The notes under the pieces are model-generated. The model saw only the letters and a list, made by a program, of their open reading frames with translations. It was not told where the DNA came from and did not search any database. From Cerasicoccus sp. TK19100 (GTDB lineage: Bacteria > Verrucomicrobiota > Verrucomicrobiia > Opitutales > Cerasicoccaceae), in contig NZ_JAPWDU010000010.1 of assembly GCF_027257155.1 (NCBI RefSeq), positions 85,437 to 149,436 of the forward strand: 64,000 nucleotides of DNA. Reading direction: 5' to 3'. Positions 1 through 7,583 of the stretch are shown piece after piece; positions within the stretch are counted from its first letter, which is position 1, and each line of letters begins with the position of its first letter. A program made the translations under genes and the position numbers.

Positions 1-131
1 ACTGCATCGCCACTGGTCGCAAGCCACTTACCGATGCCCGCAGCGGCGTAGACGTGCTCCGCGTATTGCAGGCCTGCCAAGTCTCTCTGCAACTCAACGG
101 CCGCCCCACCGCGCTCAGCGATATTCATTAA
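1..131 (+). CDS. Gfo/Idh/MocA-type dehydrogenase, C-terminal end (partial)
   Basis: The window opens inside a plus-strand reading frame whose codons start at base 3 and whose TAA stop is at 129-131. The 42 visible residues (beginning CIATGRKPLTDARSG and ending TALSDIH) resemble the last helix of NAD-dependent sugar dehydrogenases of the Gfo/Idh/MocA family, where a small gap residue pair (TGR-PLTDA) precedes a helix that ends the protein. The stop is 3 bases before the ATG of the WbpD-like acetyltransferase, so the two are probably cotranscribed. In UDP-2,3-diacetamido-glucuronic acid synthesis a Gfo/Idh dehydrogenase (WbpB) works in the same pathway as WbpD, which supports the assignment. 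Only the tail is visible, so the substrate and even the family stay tentative. Confidence 0.5.
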   Translation, partial: CIATGRKPLTDARSGVDVLRVLQACQVSLQLNGRPTALSDIH

Positions 132-134
132 ATC

Positions 135-710
135 ATGGCAGACTATCAGGCACATCCCTCGGCGATTATCGACGACGGTGCCGTCATCGGCAACGACACC
201 CGCATCTGGCATTTTTGCCACATTAGCAGCGGTTCCACGATCGGCGAAAAGTGCAGCTTTGGGCAGAACTGCTTCGTCGCGCCGGAGGTCACCATTGGTA
301 ACGGCGTGAAGGTGCAAAACAATGTGTCGCTCTACACCGGCGTCATTGTGGAGGACGACGTGTTCCTCGGCCCATCGTGCGTGCTGACGAATGTTTTCAA
401 CCCGCGCTCCGCCGTCTCCCGCAAACACGAATACTGGCAAACCCTAATCCGCCAGGGTGCCACCATTGGTGCGAATGCCACCATCGTTTGCGGCACTACG
501 ATCGGCTGCTACGCCTTCATTGGCGCGGGCGCGGTCATCACCAAAGACGTGCCAGACTTCGCGCTGATGACCGGCGTGCCTGCGCGCCAAACCGGCTGGA
601 TGAGTCGCCACGGCGCCAAGCTAACCTTCGACAGCGAGGGCCACGCAAGCTGCCCGGAAAGCGGCGAGGAATACACCTTGGCAGAAGGCAGCGTCGCTTT
701 AGCCGTTTAA
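135..710 (+). CDS. wbpD: WbpD/WlbB-like UDP-amino-sugar N-acetyltransferase
   Basis: The 191-residue protein matches the WbpD/WlbB family almost end to end. These enzymes use acetyl-CoA to acetylate the 3-amino group of UDP-GlcNAc(3N)A, giving UDP-2,3-diacetamido-2,3-dideoxyglucuronic acid, in the cytoplasm. Residues about 5-130 are hexapeptide repeats of a left-handed beta-helix (IGNDTRIWHF, IGEKCSFGQN, IGANATIVCG), and the family signature GVPARQTGWMSRHG follows at about 155-168. WbpD enzymes act as trimers. The ATG lies 3 bases after the preceding stop, implying an operon with the Gfo/Idh gene. The stop is 3 bases from the convergent stop of the flippase gene. The other pathway genes (wbpA, wbpE) are not in the window and may lie upstream. 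Family call firm; exact UDP-sugar substrate inferred. Confidence 0.85.
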   Translation: MADYQAHPSAIIDDGAVIGNDTRIWHFCHISSGSTIGEKCSFGQNCFVAPEVTIGNGVKVQNNVSLYTGVIVEDDVFLGPSCVLTNVFNPRSAVSRKHEYWQTLIRQGATIGANATIVCGTTIGCYAFIGAGAVITKDVPDFALMTGVPARQTGWMSRHGAKLTFDSEGHASCPESGEEYTLAEGSVALAV

Positions 711-713
711 CCT

Positions 714-2132
714 TCAACTAAAGCGTCGACGCGCCGCGCTCATCCCCCATTGCAGCGCCACACGGTAAATTGGCCAAAATAGCGCCAGGCATAGGAGCAG
801 GCCGACCAACCATACGAGGTAGTACCACCCACCCAACTGCGGCCCCATCCACACTGCCCAGCTCGCAGCAACGAGGCCAGCCAGCGTGACGCCATACATT
901 TTCCGCCGTGGCAGCGGACGCCAAACACGACAGGAAAACTCCGTGCGCAGCATCAGGAAAAACCAAAAAGAAATCGCCGTGGCAACCGCGGCCCCCGACG
1001 CACCAAAGTGAGGGATCAGCAAGAAATTCAATCCGACATTGAGCAGCATTGCGGCAACGCCCGCTGCCATCGCAAAGCCCGTCCGTTTGGATAGATTCAC
1101 GCCGACCACGCTGACCTCCGATAAAATATACATCAGCGGATAATAAAGGCAGGGCATCAGCAGAAACTGGACGGACGCATACTCCGGCGGCAGTAAAAAC
1201 AACACCAAGCCGGACAGCAAACCCGCCAGGCAAAACATCGCCGCCACCGCAGCCAGCACGAATTCGCCGACAGTGTCGACACGCTGCAAGTCGTCCCCCG
1301 CGGCCGCCCACTTATAAACGGTTGGTGCCCAGACGGTGGAAAACACGCGGTGCAACACCGCCGCAGCCGAAGCCAACATAACCGCTACGCTGTAAATGCC
1401 CAGCTCATCGAAGTTGGACATGCCGCGCAGCAGATAGCGGTCAGCCGCAGTCAATCCCCAGAAACTCACACCCCCGACCACCAAAGGCAGCCCATAGCGA
1501 ATCATTTCTCCCAGATTCAAAAAGGGCCCGGGCCGCACTGCTTGCAGCCACTCAGTTCTTGTTAACAAAGCCACCCAAACAAAAGCCGCCAACAAAGACA
1601 TCACGTAAGCGCTCAGCAGTGAAATAAGGCCCGCTACCCCACTGGCAAACACGATGCCCAGCACCACCAGCAAATAGACAAGCCGCGGCACGAACTGCGA
1701 ACCGCTGTAGGCCAACGCACGCTCTTCCATTCGCAGCACCAGCGCCAGAAAATAGGCGATAAAATACACGACCAACGCCACCACTAAGAGCAAAGATAGC
1801 CACGAAGACTGCTGCCCGAACAGCCACAAGTCCATCGGCAAGCCCAACAGCAATGCGCCTCCGAGCACTGCCAACAGTAGCGCCAACCCTGGCCCCAATG
1901 ATGTGCGCAGCAGCGCCACCTTATCCCGCGCTTCATGGTACTCACGAACGTAGGCCTGATCCAGGCCCAGCCCAAAGAGCAACACGGAGAAATTAGCCGT
2001 TACTTGTAGCAGGCTCAATCGCCCGATATCCGCCTCACTAAAATAACGCGTAACCAACGGCAACGAGGCAAAACCCAGCAAGATTGATCCGACTGGGCCC
2101 AGCGCAAATTGCGATATCTTTCGAGCGTTCAA
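714..2132 (-). CDS. Wzx-like polysaccharide flippase
   Basis: A 472-residue integral membrane protein with about 12-14 hydrophobic segments spread over the whole length, short loops and a basic C-terminus. This is the pattern of the MOP superfamily flippases (Wzx/RfbX, polysaccharide biosynthesis protein family) that move undecaprenyl-linked oligosaccharides to the outer leaflet of the inner membrane. It is the last gene of a minus-strand operon: its TTG start overlaps the TGA of the wecE-like gene (TTGA, 2129-2132). The overlap makes this non-ATG start the best choice, since no ATG lies near it in frame. Following wecE and wecF homologues, the natural cargo would be the lipid-linked repeat containing their sugar. 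Wzx proteins are very divergent, so the call rests on topology, first helices and context. Confidence 0.8.
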   Translation of the reverse strand: MNARKISQFALGPVGSILLGFASLPLVTRYFSEADIGRLSLLQVTANFSVLLFGLGLDQAYVREYHEARDKVALLRTSLGPGLALLLAVLGGALLLGLPMDLWLFGQQSSWLSLLLVVALVVYFIAYFLALVLRMEERALAYSGSQFVPRLVYLLVVLGIVFASGVAGLISLLSAYVMSLLAAFVWVALLTRTEWLQAVRPGPFLNLGEMIRYGLPLVVGGVSFWGLTAADRYLLRGMSNFDELGIYSVAVMLASAAAVLHRVFSTVWAPTVYKWAAAGDDLQRVDTVGEFVLAAVAAMFCLAGLLSGLVLFLLPPEYASVQFLLMPCLYYPLMYILSEVSVVGVNLSKRTGFAMAAGVAAMLLNVGLNFLLIPHFGASGAAVATAISFWFFLMLRTEFSCRVWRPLPRRKMYGVTLAGLVAASWAVWMGPQLGGWYYLVWLVGLLLCLALFWPIYRVALQWGMSAARRRFS

Positions 2133-3271
2133 GAATAGAATTGGCGGATGTGTCCAATGACGGCGTCCAAATGCTCATCGGCCAACCCATGATAGATGGG
2201 CAGTCTTAGCAGACGCTCGCTTTCGGTGGTGGTGTGTAAATCTTCACCGTGGAATCGGCCATACTTCACACCCGCCTTCGAGCTGTGCAGCGGCACATAG
2301 TGGAACACTGCCATGTAGCCCTTATCCCGCAAGTAGCCAATCAACTGGCGGCGCTCCTCCAAATCGCGGCACTTCAGGTAGAACATGTGAGCGTTGTGCT
2401 CCACGTTATCCGGTATTTTCGCAATGCTGATCTTACCGGCTTCATCGATTGTGCTCAATGCATCCCGGTAGCGATTCCATTTGCGCAAACGGACGTCCGT
2501 TAACTCCTGCAGTAATTCCAACTGGGCATACAAGTAGGCGCATTGAAGCTCCGACGGAAGATAGCTGCCCCCAATGTCCACCCACGAATATTTGTCAATG
2601 AACCCACGGAAAAACTGAGCGCGATTGGTTCCCTTCTCACGAATGATCTCTGCCCGCTCGATGAAACGGGCATCGTTGATCAGCAAAGCGCCACCCTCTC
2701 CACCGCTGGTGCAGTTTTTCGTTTCGTGAAAGCTGAAAGCCCCGAGATGGCCAATCGTGCCCAGCGCGCGCCCGTCAACTTTCGCCGCCACCCCCTGCGC
2801 GGCATCCTCGACCACGATCAAATCGTGCCGCTGAGCGATGTCCATAATCGCATTCATGTCGCAACCTACGCCTGCATAGTGCACCGGCACGATGACGCGC
2901 GTCTTCTCAGTAACCGCTGCTTCAATCAGCTCGTGGTTAATATTCATCGTGTCCGGCCGGATGTCCACAAACACAATTTGCGCACCATGCAGCGCAAAAG
3001 CATTGGCAGTGCTGACGAACGTGTAGCTCGGCATAATCACCTCATCGCCCGGCTTAATACCCGCAAGGATCGCTGCCATCTCCAGAGCTTGCGTGCAAGA
3101 CGGCGTCATCAACGCCTTGCTGCAGCCCAGCTGTTCCCCCAGCCAAGCTTCGCATTTTTTGGAGAAAGGTCCGTCACCAGATAGATGCGGACTGCGCATC
3201 GCCTCGATAACATAGGCATCTTCCCGGCCGGTATAGGGTGGTTTGTTAAAGGGGATCATCACAGTCGTCAT
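2129..3271 (-). CDS. wecE: dTDP-4-amino-4,6-dideoxygalactose transaminase (WecE/RffA-like)
   Basis: The 380-residue protein aligns along its full length with WecE/RffA, the PLP enzyme that transfers an amino group from glutamate to dTDP-4-keto-6-deoxyglucose to give dTDP-Fuc4N. Diagnostic stretches are PSYTFVSTANAF (about 81-92), the VVEDAAQG motif with the Asp that contacts the pyridine nitrogen (about 153-160), and SFHETKN with the internal-aldimine lysine at K185, followed by GGEGGALLIND. The C-terminal FHGEDLHTTTESERLLRLP is also typical of WecE rather than of general DegT/DnrJ aminotransferases. The ATG overlaps the stop of the formyltransferase gene as ATGA (3268-3271). The family usually begins at the MIPFN four codons further in, so the true start could be 3259. 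It sits between a formyltransferase and a flippase, with a WecF homologue opening the operon. Confidence 0.9.
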   Translation of the reverse strand: MTTVMIPFNKPPYTGREDAYVIEAMRSPHLSGDGPFSKKCEAWLGEQLGCSKALMTPSCTQALEMAAILAGIKPGDEVIMPSYTFVSTANAFALHGAQIVFVDIRPDTMNINHELIEAAVTEKTRVIVPVHYAGVGCDMNAIMDIAQRHDLIVVEDAAQGVAAKVDGRALGTIGHLGAFSFHETKNCTSGGEGGALLINDARFIERAEIIREKGTNRAQFFRGFIDKYSWVDIGGSYLPSELQCAYLYAQLELLQELTDVRLRKWNRYRDALSTIDEAGKISIAKIPDNVEHNAHMFYLKCRDLEERRQLIGYLRDKGYMAVFHYVPLHSSKAGVKYGRFHGEDLHTTTESERLLRLPIYHGLADEHLDAVIGHIRQFYS

Positions 3272-4173
3272 CGTTGGGGAGCACGGGTGAACCGCGTGCG
3301 AAAGGGTAGCTCGGCAGTGGGAACATCTTCATCCTCCACGCGAGCGCACTCAATACAAAGCAAGCCCGACCCGCAAATAACAACCGGCTTACCATTCCGG
3401 CGGAAGATTATTTTCCCGAGATGCTCTGACCGCGATTCCACCACGACATCATCTAGCACAGCCGCCTTCAAAATTCGCACCGAACGCTGACCAGCATACG
3501 TCAGCGCGCCAGCATAGGGCGAACCAACGGCGTCAATAAATCGCCGGACTTCTGCGGCATCCCGGCTCCAGTCGATCAGGTAATCCGCTTCGTCGCGCCA
3601 TAGGCTATAAGTTGCGTTACTTTCGATTTGCGGCGTCGCGCACAGCGGATTCCCCGCGATCAATGAGGAGCCGACCTCCAACGCAATTTCCACATACAGC
3701 CCGGAAATGTCTGAGATGGCCTGAGCGATGGTTATCGGATAGGACACGGGCATTCGTTTCTGCGCAATAATCGGACCCGTGTCATACTCTTCACTGGCCA
3801 GCAAAGCGGTTACGCCGATTTCGTTTTCGCCGTTTATCAGCATGTTCACCAAAGGCGCAAAGCCACGGTATTTGGGCAATGGAGAATCATGCAGCACAAT
3901 CAGCCCATCGGTGTTGGCAATCATCCAGCGCCAGCCAATGGCAAAGCGGTAGTCAACTGTGTGAGCCAGGGCGTCCTCATCAAACTGACTGCGTAACGCA
4001 TGCCGCACATGGTGGCGATTACAGGCATCCTGAATCTCCGAAGAATAGTCGTTTTCCACGTGCTTATCAGTGCCGATACAAACAAACGCCACAGGCTCCG
4101 GGCCAAACTCTTGTAAGAATCCTTCCAGGACTCGCAGTCCCTTTTCACCCATCAGATAGAAGCCGAGGTTCAT
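3268..4173 (-). CDS. N10-formyl-THF sugar formyltransferase-like protein
   Basis: This protein has the Fmt/ArnA-type formyltransferase fold: an N-terminal nucleotide-binding-like domain, then LHDSPLPKYRG (about 94-104), matching the HxSLLPKYRG loop that binds formyl-tetrahydrofolate, and YDTGPII with the conserved Asp (about 131). A C-terminal domain resembling the Fmt_C barrel follows. In its operon, between wecE-like and wecF-like genes, the best reading is N-formylation of dTDP-Fuc4N. Oddity: the Asn of the usual Asn-x-His-Asp triad (N102 in ArnA) is replaced by Val two residues before the His. The frame is open 9 codons upstream to 4200, but I chose the ATG at 4173 because it forms an ATGA overlap with the preceding stop, as at the next junction, and begins MNLGFYLMGEKG like relatives. 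Family firm, substrate inferred. Confidence 0.75.
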   Translation of the reverse strand: MNLGFYLMGEKGLRVLEGFLQEFGPEPVAFVCIGTDKHVENDYSSEIQDACNRHHVRHALRSQFDEDALAHTVDYRFAIGWRWMIANTDGLIVLHDSPLPKYRGFAPLVNMLINGENEIGVTALLASEEYDTGPIIAQKRMPVSYPITIAQAISDISGLYVEIALEVGSSLIAGNPLCATPQIESNATYSLWRDEADYLIDWSRDAAEVRRFIDAVGSPYAGALTYAGQRSVRILKAAVLDDVVVESRSEHLGKIIFRRNGKPVVICGSGLLCIECARVEDEDVPTAELPFRTRFTRAPQR

Positions 4174-5195
4174 AGTGCACTGGAGAATATTTGTTGCCAT
4201 TGCTCGCGTAGTCGCGCTTCGGAAAATGAGTCCGCGATGATTGCTTGATTGCGTGCAGCCGTTGCCTCGGGAATGGGATCGAAATCCATGTCATCCAAGG
4301 GGTAAACTGTCACGCCGAGCTTTTGAAAAAGGCCCCAGGGAGTAATCGTTGTCCGCAGGTAAACTTTTTTACCATAGCCCAATAGGCTGATGATGTTGCC
4401 CATAGCCTGCTGGCGGTCGTTGGCAAACACAGCGACATCCACATCTCCCAGCATGCTCAGGTATTCATCGAGCGGCATGAAATCCCGCATAGCTCGGAAA
4501 GCCTCAGGATACTTTTCCCGCCCGATTGCCTCAATGCGGTCCGCGTAATCAGGATCACCGTAGGCCAGCGGGCAGATCAACTTATCCATTTTCAGCCCAT
4601 GGCTCTTCATCAAAGCCAACGCCTCCTCGTGGCGATTGGACGCCGTAGCCGAATTGCCCAGTAACACTGTTAGGCGGGTGTCGGTTTTTTGCGGCAAATC
4701 GCGACGCGAAAAAACATTACTGGGGTACATGATACAATCACACAGACGCCCACGCGCTTGATAGCGGGTTTGCGCGTGCTCGAAGTCACCCGGGATATAG
4801 GTCAAGAGATGACCCATGCCCTTGATCACGCGTCGGCGCATGGCTTCAATAAAACGCGAGTGCTCCAGGCCAGATTGTTCAGGATAAAGATCGCCCCCCC
4901 AGACAACCCAATAGCAGCGCTCCAATAACCACGGGCACATGCCGAGCGCCAATATCATTCTGGCCTTAAACAAACCGTGGATGATGATCTTACGCGCCTT
5001 TCTGGATCGTGCAAAAAACTCAAGCATCCAGCGGGCACCGGGAGGCTGAGAATGTGAAATGCCGGTAGCTTCCAAAGGCTCGCCGCCCAAGCTGAGATAA
5101 TGATGGCTCCCCGTGTCGAAATGATCTTCCAGGAACTTAAAATAGCGGGTCAGGAGTGGCCCGTTCAAACCGATATGTAGTATCTCGGAAGACAT
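4170..5195 (-). CDS. wecF: WecF-like Fuc4NAc-type glycosyltransferase (GT56)
   Basis: The 341-residue protein resembles WecF/RffT (glycosyltransferase family 56), the peripheral inner-membrane enzyme that adds Fuc4NAc from its dTDP derivative to lipid II of enterobacterial common antigen. Matching features are WVVWGGDLYPEQSG near 110-123 (WecF has IWGADLYE), VLLGNSATASNRHEEAL near 190 (WecF has ILVGNSGDRSNDHV), and AVFANDRQQAMGNI near 255 (WecF has FARQQGIGT). It is the first gene of the minus-strand operon wecF-formyltransferase-wecE-wzx. The stop overlaps the next start as ATGA. No clear promoter was found in the 198 bases separating it from the divergent glycosyltransferase at 5394. The acceptor lipid is unknown; here the donor may carry N-formyl rather than N-acetyl. 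Confidence 0.8.
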   Translation of the reverse strand: MSSEILHIGLNGPLLTRYFKFLEDHFDTGSHHYLSLGGEPLEATGISHSQPPGARWMLEFFARSRKARKIIIHGLFKARMILALGMCPWLLERCYWVVWGGDLYPEQSGLEHSRFIEAMRRRVIKGMGHLLTYIPGDFEHAQTRYQARGRLCDCIMYPSNVFSRRDLPQKTDTRLTVLLGNSATASNRHEEALALMKSHGLKMDKLICPLAYGDPDYADRIEAIGREKYPEAFRAMRDFMPLDEYLSMLGDVDVAVFANDRQQAMGNIISLLGYGKKVYLRTTITPWGLFQKLGVTVYPLDDMDFDPIPEATAARNQAIIADSFSEARLREQWQQIFSSAL

Positions 5196-5393
5196 AAAGA
5201 ATCACTGGTCGCAGCGGGAGCCCAGCTCGTCCACAAAGTTTGCTCTGACGACATGTCGAGGCAAGCTGTTTCTCGCCCCGTGCCAGCGCACATGCCAATA
5301 TTTACAGTTGTCTTGCAAGCCCCCGTAAACCACATTGCCAAACCGATGAGGCGAGACTCACATGCGACAAAACCCAGACAATAAACAGCGCCT

Positions 5394-6512
5394 ATGAAGG
5401 TCCTGAGTATCGCCATCATGAAAGGCCTGCCAGCCGGCGTCTATCACCAGATGCAGCACGAGCATGCGGTGGCGAGTAAGCTGCAGAATGTCACTTGGCA
5501 TAACCGGGTATTTACGACGCACCCCCCCTTCCCTGAAGCTGCCCACGAGCCGTTCATCGAGGTGGTTGCGCCTAGCTATGGCAAGTTCACACCGCTACTC
5601 CGCTACGAACTGGATCGGGCAGTATACACCTACCTGCGAAAGCATCACCAGGAGTACGACCTCATACTTTTTCGCTACGAAAAAGGCGATCCGCTCCAGT
5701 ATCTATTCTTCAAGAATTTCCCAAACATACTCACCGTGCACCACACGCTTGAGCTGGAGGACATCAAGCAACTACATGACATTTACCGCCCACTGCGCAT
5801 CTTCGTCGAAGCGAACCTGGGGCCACGCTTACTGCAAAAAACCATTGGGCTGGTCGGCGTAACCCAAGAGATCGTCGATTACGAGAAACAGCGTGTCGGC
5901 CGCTATGATGCGCCCACTTTCGTTTTGCCCAACGGCATCGCAATGGACTCCGTCCCCCTTTGCTCCGATGAGCGCAGTGGCGCACCGAAGTTTGTCTTCG
6001 CGGCATCCGACTTTCATGACTGGCACGGCGTCGACGAAATGATTAAAGCCTTCCACCAGCATCCTGGAGATTTTGAACTGCATCTCACGGGCCGCCCACA
6101 GGAAAAGCACTGGCAACTGCGCGAGGGTGATGAACGCATTAAAATGCCCGGCATGCTCAGCCGTCAGGAGCTATATGCGACCATGGCCAAATGCGACGTG
6201 GGCCTAGGCTCCTTTGGACTGCATCGAAAAAACATGCGCGAGGCCTGCACCCTGAAAGTCCGTGAATACCTGGCCGCCGGGCTTCCGGTTTGGTCAGGAC
6301 ACCGCGACACCGGGCTTCCCGCCGACTTCCCATACTATCGCGAAAAGCCCCTGGAGCCGAAACAGCTCATTGATTTCGCAATGACTGCACGCGCTGAATC
6401 ACGAGAGAAAATCCGCGCAGCAGCCGCCCCTCATATTGAAAAAGCCGCGATCCTACAGCGCTTCGCCGATCAGTTGAATCAGACATATCAAGCCAAGGCT
6501 AACTCTCGATAA
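5394..6512 (+). CDS. Glycosyltransferase, GT-B fold (GT4-like)
   Basis: A 372-residue soluble protein with the layout of retaining GT-B glycosyltransferases. The N-terminus MKVLSIAIMKGLPAGVYHQM looks like the first strand and acceptor-site loop. A hinge lies near residue 180 (FVLPNGIAMDS). In the C-terminal donor half, FVFAASDFHDWHGVDEMIKAF is followed by MPGMLSRQELYATMAKCDVG and then EYLAAGLPVWSG, the place where the second catalytic Glu of the EX7E motif normally sits. It is the only plus-strand gene in the glycosyltransferase block. It is divergent from wecF and its last 25 bases overlap the 3' end of the minus-strand GT gene at 6488. Donor and acceptor sugars cannot be deduced. Its position suggests it builds the same surface glycan as the flanking operons. 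Confidence 0.7.
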   Translation: MKVLSIAIMKGLPAGVYHQMQHEHAVASKLQNVTWHNRVFTTHPPFPEAAHEPFIEVVAPSYGKFTPLLRYELDRAVYTYLRKHHQEYDLILFRYEKGDPLQYLFFKNFPNILTVHHTLELEDIKQLHDIYRPLRIFVEANLGPRLLQKTIGLVGVTQEIVDYEKQRVGRYDAPTFVLPNGIAMDSVPLCSDERSGAPKFVFAASDFHDWHGVDEMIKAFHQHPGDFELHLTGRPQEKHWQLREGDERIKMPGMLSRQELYATMAKCDVGLGSFGLHRKNMREACTLKVREYLAAGLPVWSGHRDTGLPADFPYYREKPLEPKQLIDFAMTARAESREKIRAAAAPHIEKAAILQRFADQLNQTYQAKANSR

Positions 6513-7582
6513 CGCAAGGCCACACGGCTCACGTCAAACTCCTCGGCACGCTTCATCAGCGCCCCTGCATCCCATTGGCGATCCAGCACCTCCACCATAC
6601 CCCGCGCCAACGCTTCCGGGTCATCGACATCGGTCAGAACTCCAAACTGTCCTCCTGCTAGAATTTCCCGAGGACCGCTCCGGCAATCACAAGCGACAAT
6701 CGGCTTCCTCAGCGCCATGGCCTCCAACAACACCAGTGGAAACCCCTCCCAGCGCGACGACAAAGCAAAGCAATCAGCGCGGGCCACAAAAGGAAACGGG
6801 TTATCCTGTCGTCCAAGGAATAGAACGTCATCCTCCAGGCTCAGGGATTTAGCTAACCGCTGATGCTGTTCCAGCAGTTCCCCATCGCCCAATAGCCACA
6901 GGTATGGTCGCTTTACTTTGTCCTGCAAAGCTAATGCCTTCAGCAACACATCGAAACCTTTCTGAGTAGCCATTCGCCCGGAACCCACCACGACTTTTCG
7001 TTTACCAGGATTCGGCAACTCAACGGGCAATGCCGCTTTACACCGTATATCTGCGACAGGGATTGGCGGCGGAATGAAGATGGTGCGGCGATCATCCAGA
7101 CCAATGCCCTCAACTAGATACTGCCTAATTTCTTCCGACACCCCGACCACTCGATAGGCACGTGGCATCAACATCCGCAGCAAGCACTCCTTGACCAACC
7201 GCTCACCGGGCTTTCCGGTTCGCTTCAGCTTCTCGTCTAGATGGTTGTGCACCGTCGCGATCGCACGAGTCGCACCGCCACACCACACGTTAACCAAATT
7301 GATGTGATTAATCGCGGAAAAAACTGCGACGGGCTTCTCCTTCGAAAGCCATGACTGATAACGCGAAGGAAGTGACAGCATGGAGCCACCCAAGCACGTG
7401 ACCTGCACACGCTCGTGCATTGCCGGCGAACAACTGCCGCCTGGCTCATGAACCGCTAATACGATCCGCAAGCCAGCGTCTTCAGCCAGCTCATTCATTA
7501 CCCGTACCATTGCCGTTTCCGTTCCGCCATGGCGTAGCCAGGGAAGAGAGAAGCCAATGGTTGTTGTCGACGATTCGCTCAT
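6488..7582 (-). CDS. GT4 family glycosyltransferase
   Basis: From the ATG at 7582 the protein has 364 residues: MSESSTTTIGFSLPWLRHGGTE opens with a strand and the Gly-rich acceptor loop (GGTE) of GT4 enzymes. The donor half contains VVGSGRMATQKGFDVLLKAL (near 205), FLGRQDNPFPFVARADCFALSS, and WEGFPLVLLEAMALRKPIVA with the EX7E catalytic/nucleotide-sugar motif. The frame is open 46 codons further upstream, but that extension overlaps the preceding gene. A good ribosome site (GGAG about 7 bases before 7582) and a 1-base gap after the upstream TAG fix the start. It is the last gene of the operon running down from 14041. A CTTTG-N5-CAAAG palindrome lies inside at 6916-6930. Sugar specificity is unknown. 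Confidence 0.8.
   Translation of the reverse strand: MSESSTTTIGFSLPWLRHGGTETAMVRVMNELAEDAGLRIVLAVHEPGGSCSPAMHERVQVTCLGGSMLSLPSRYQSWLSKEKPVAVFSAINHINLVNVWCGGATRAIATVHNHLDEKLKRTGKPGERLVKECLLRMLMPRAYRVVGVSEEIRQYLVEGIGLDDRRTIFIPPPIPVADIRCKAALPVELPNPGKRKVVVGSGRMATQKGFDVLLKALALQDKVKRPYLWLLGDGELLEQHQRLAKSLSLEDDVLFLGRQDNPFPFVARADCFALSSRWEGFPLVLLEAMALRKPIVACDCRSGPREILAGGQFGVLTDVDDPEALARGMVEVLDRQWDAGALMKRAEEFDVSRVALRYRELALA
6916..6930. repeat. CTTTG-N5-CAAAG palindrome (centre TCCTG)
   Basis: Exact copy of the 15-base palindrome, inside the GT4 gene 6488-7582, flanked A/CT as ACTTTG...CAAAGCT. Confidence 0.7.
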
Positions 7583-7583
7583 A

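Noticed and set aside
3259..3271. Alternative wecE start at 3259
   Set aside because: It matches the family N-terminus (MIPFN), but the ATG at 3271 forms the ATGA overlap typical of this operon; both remain possible and differ by only four residues.
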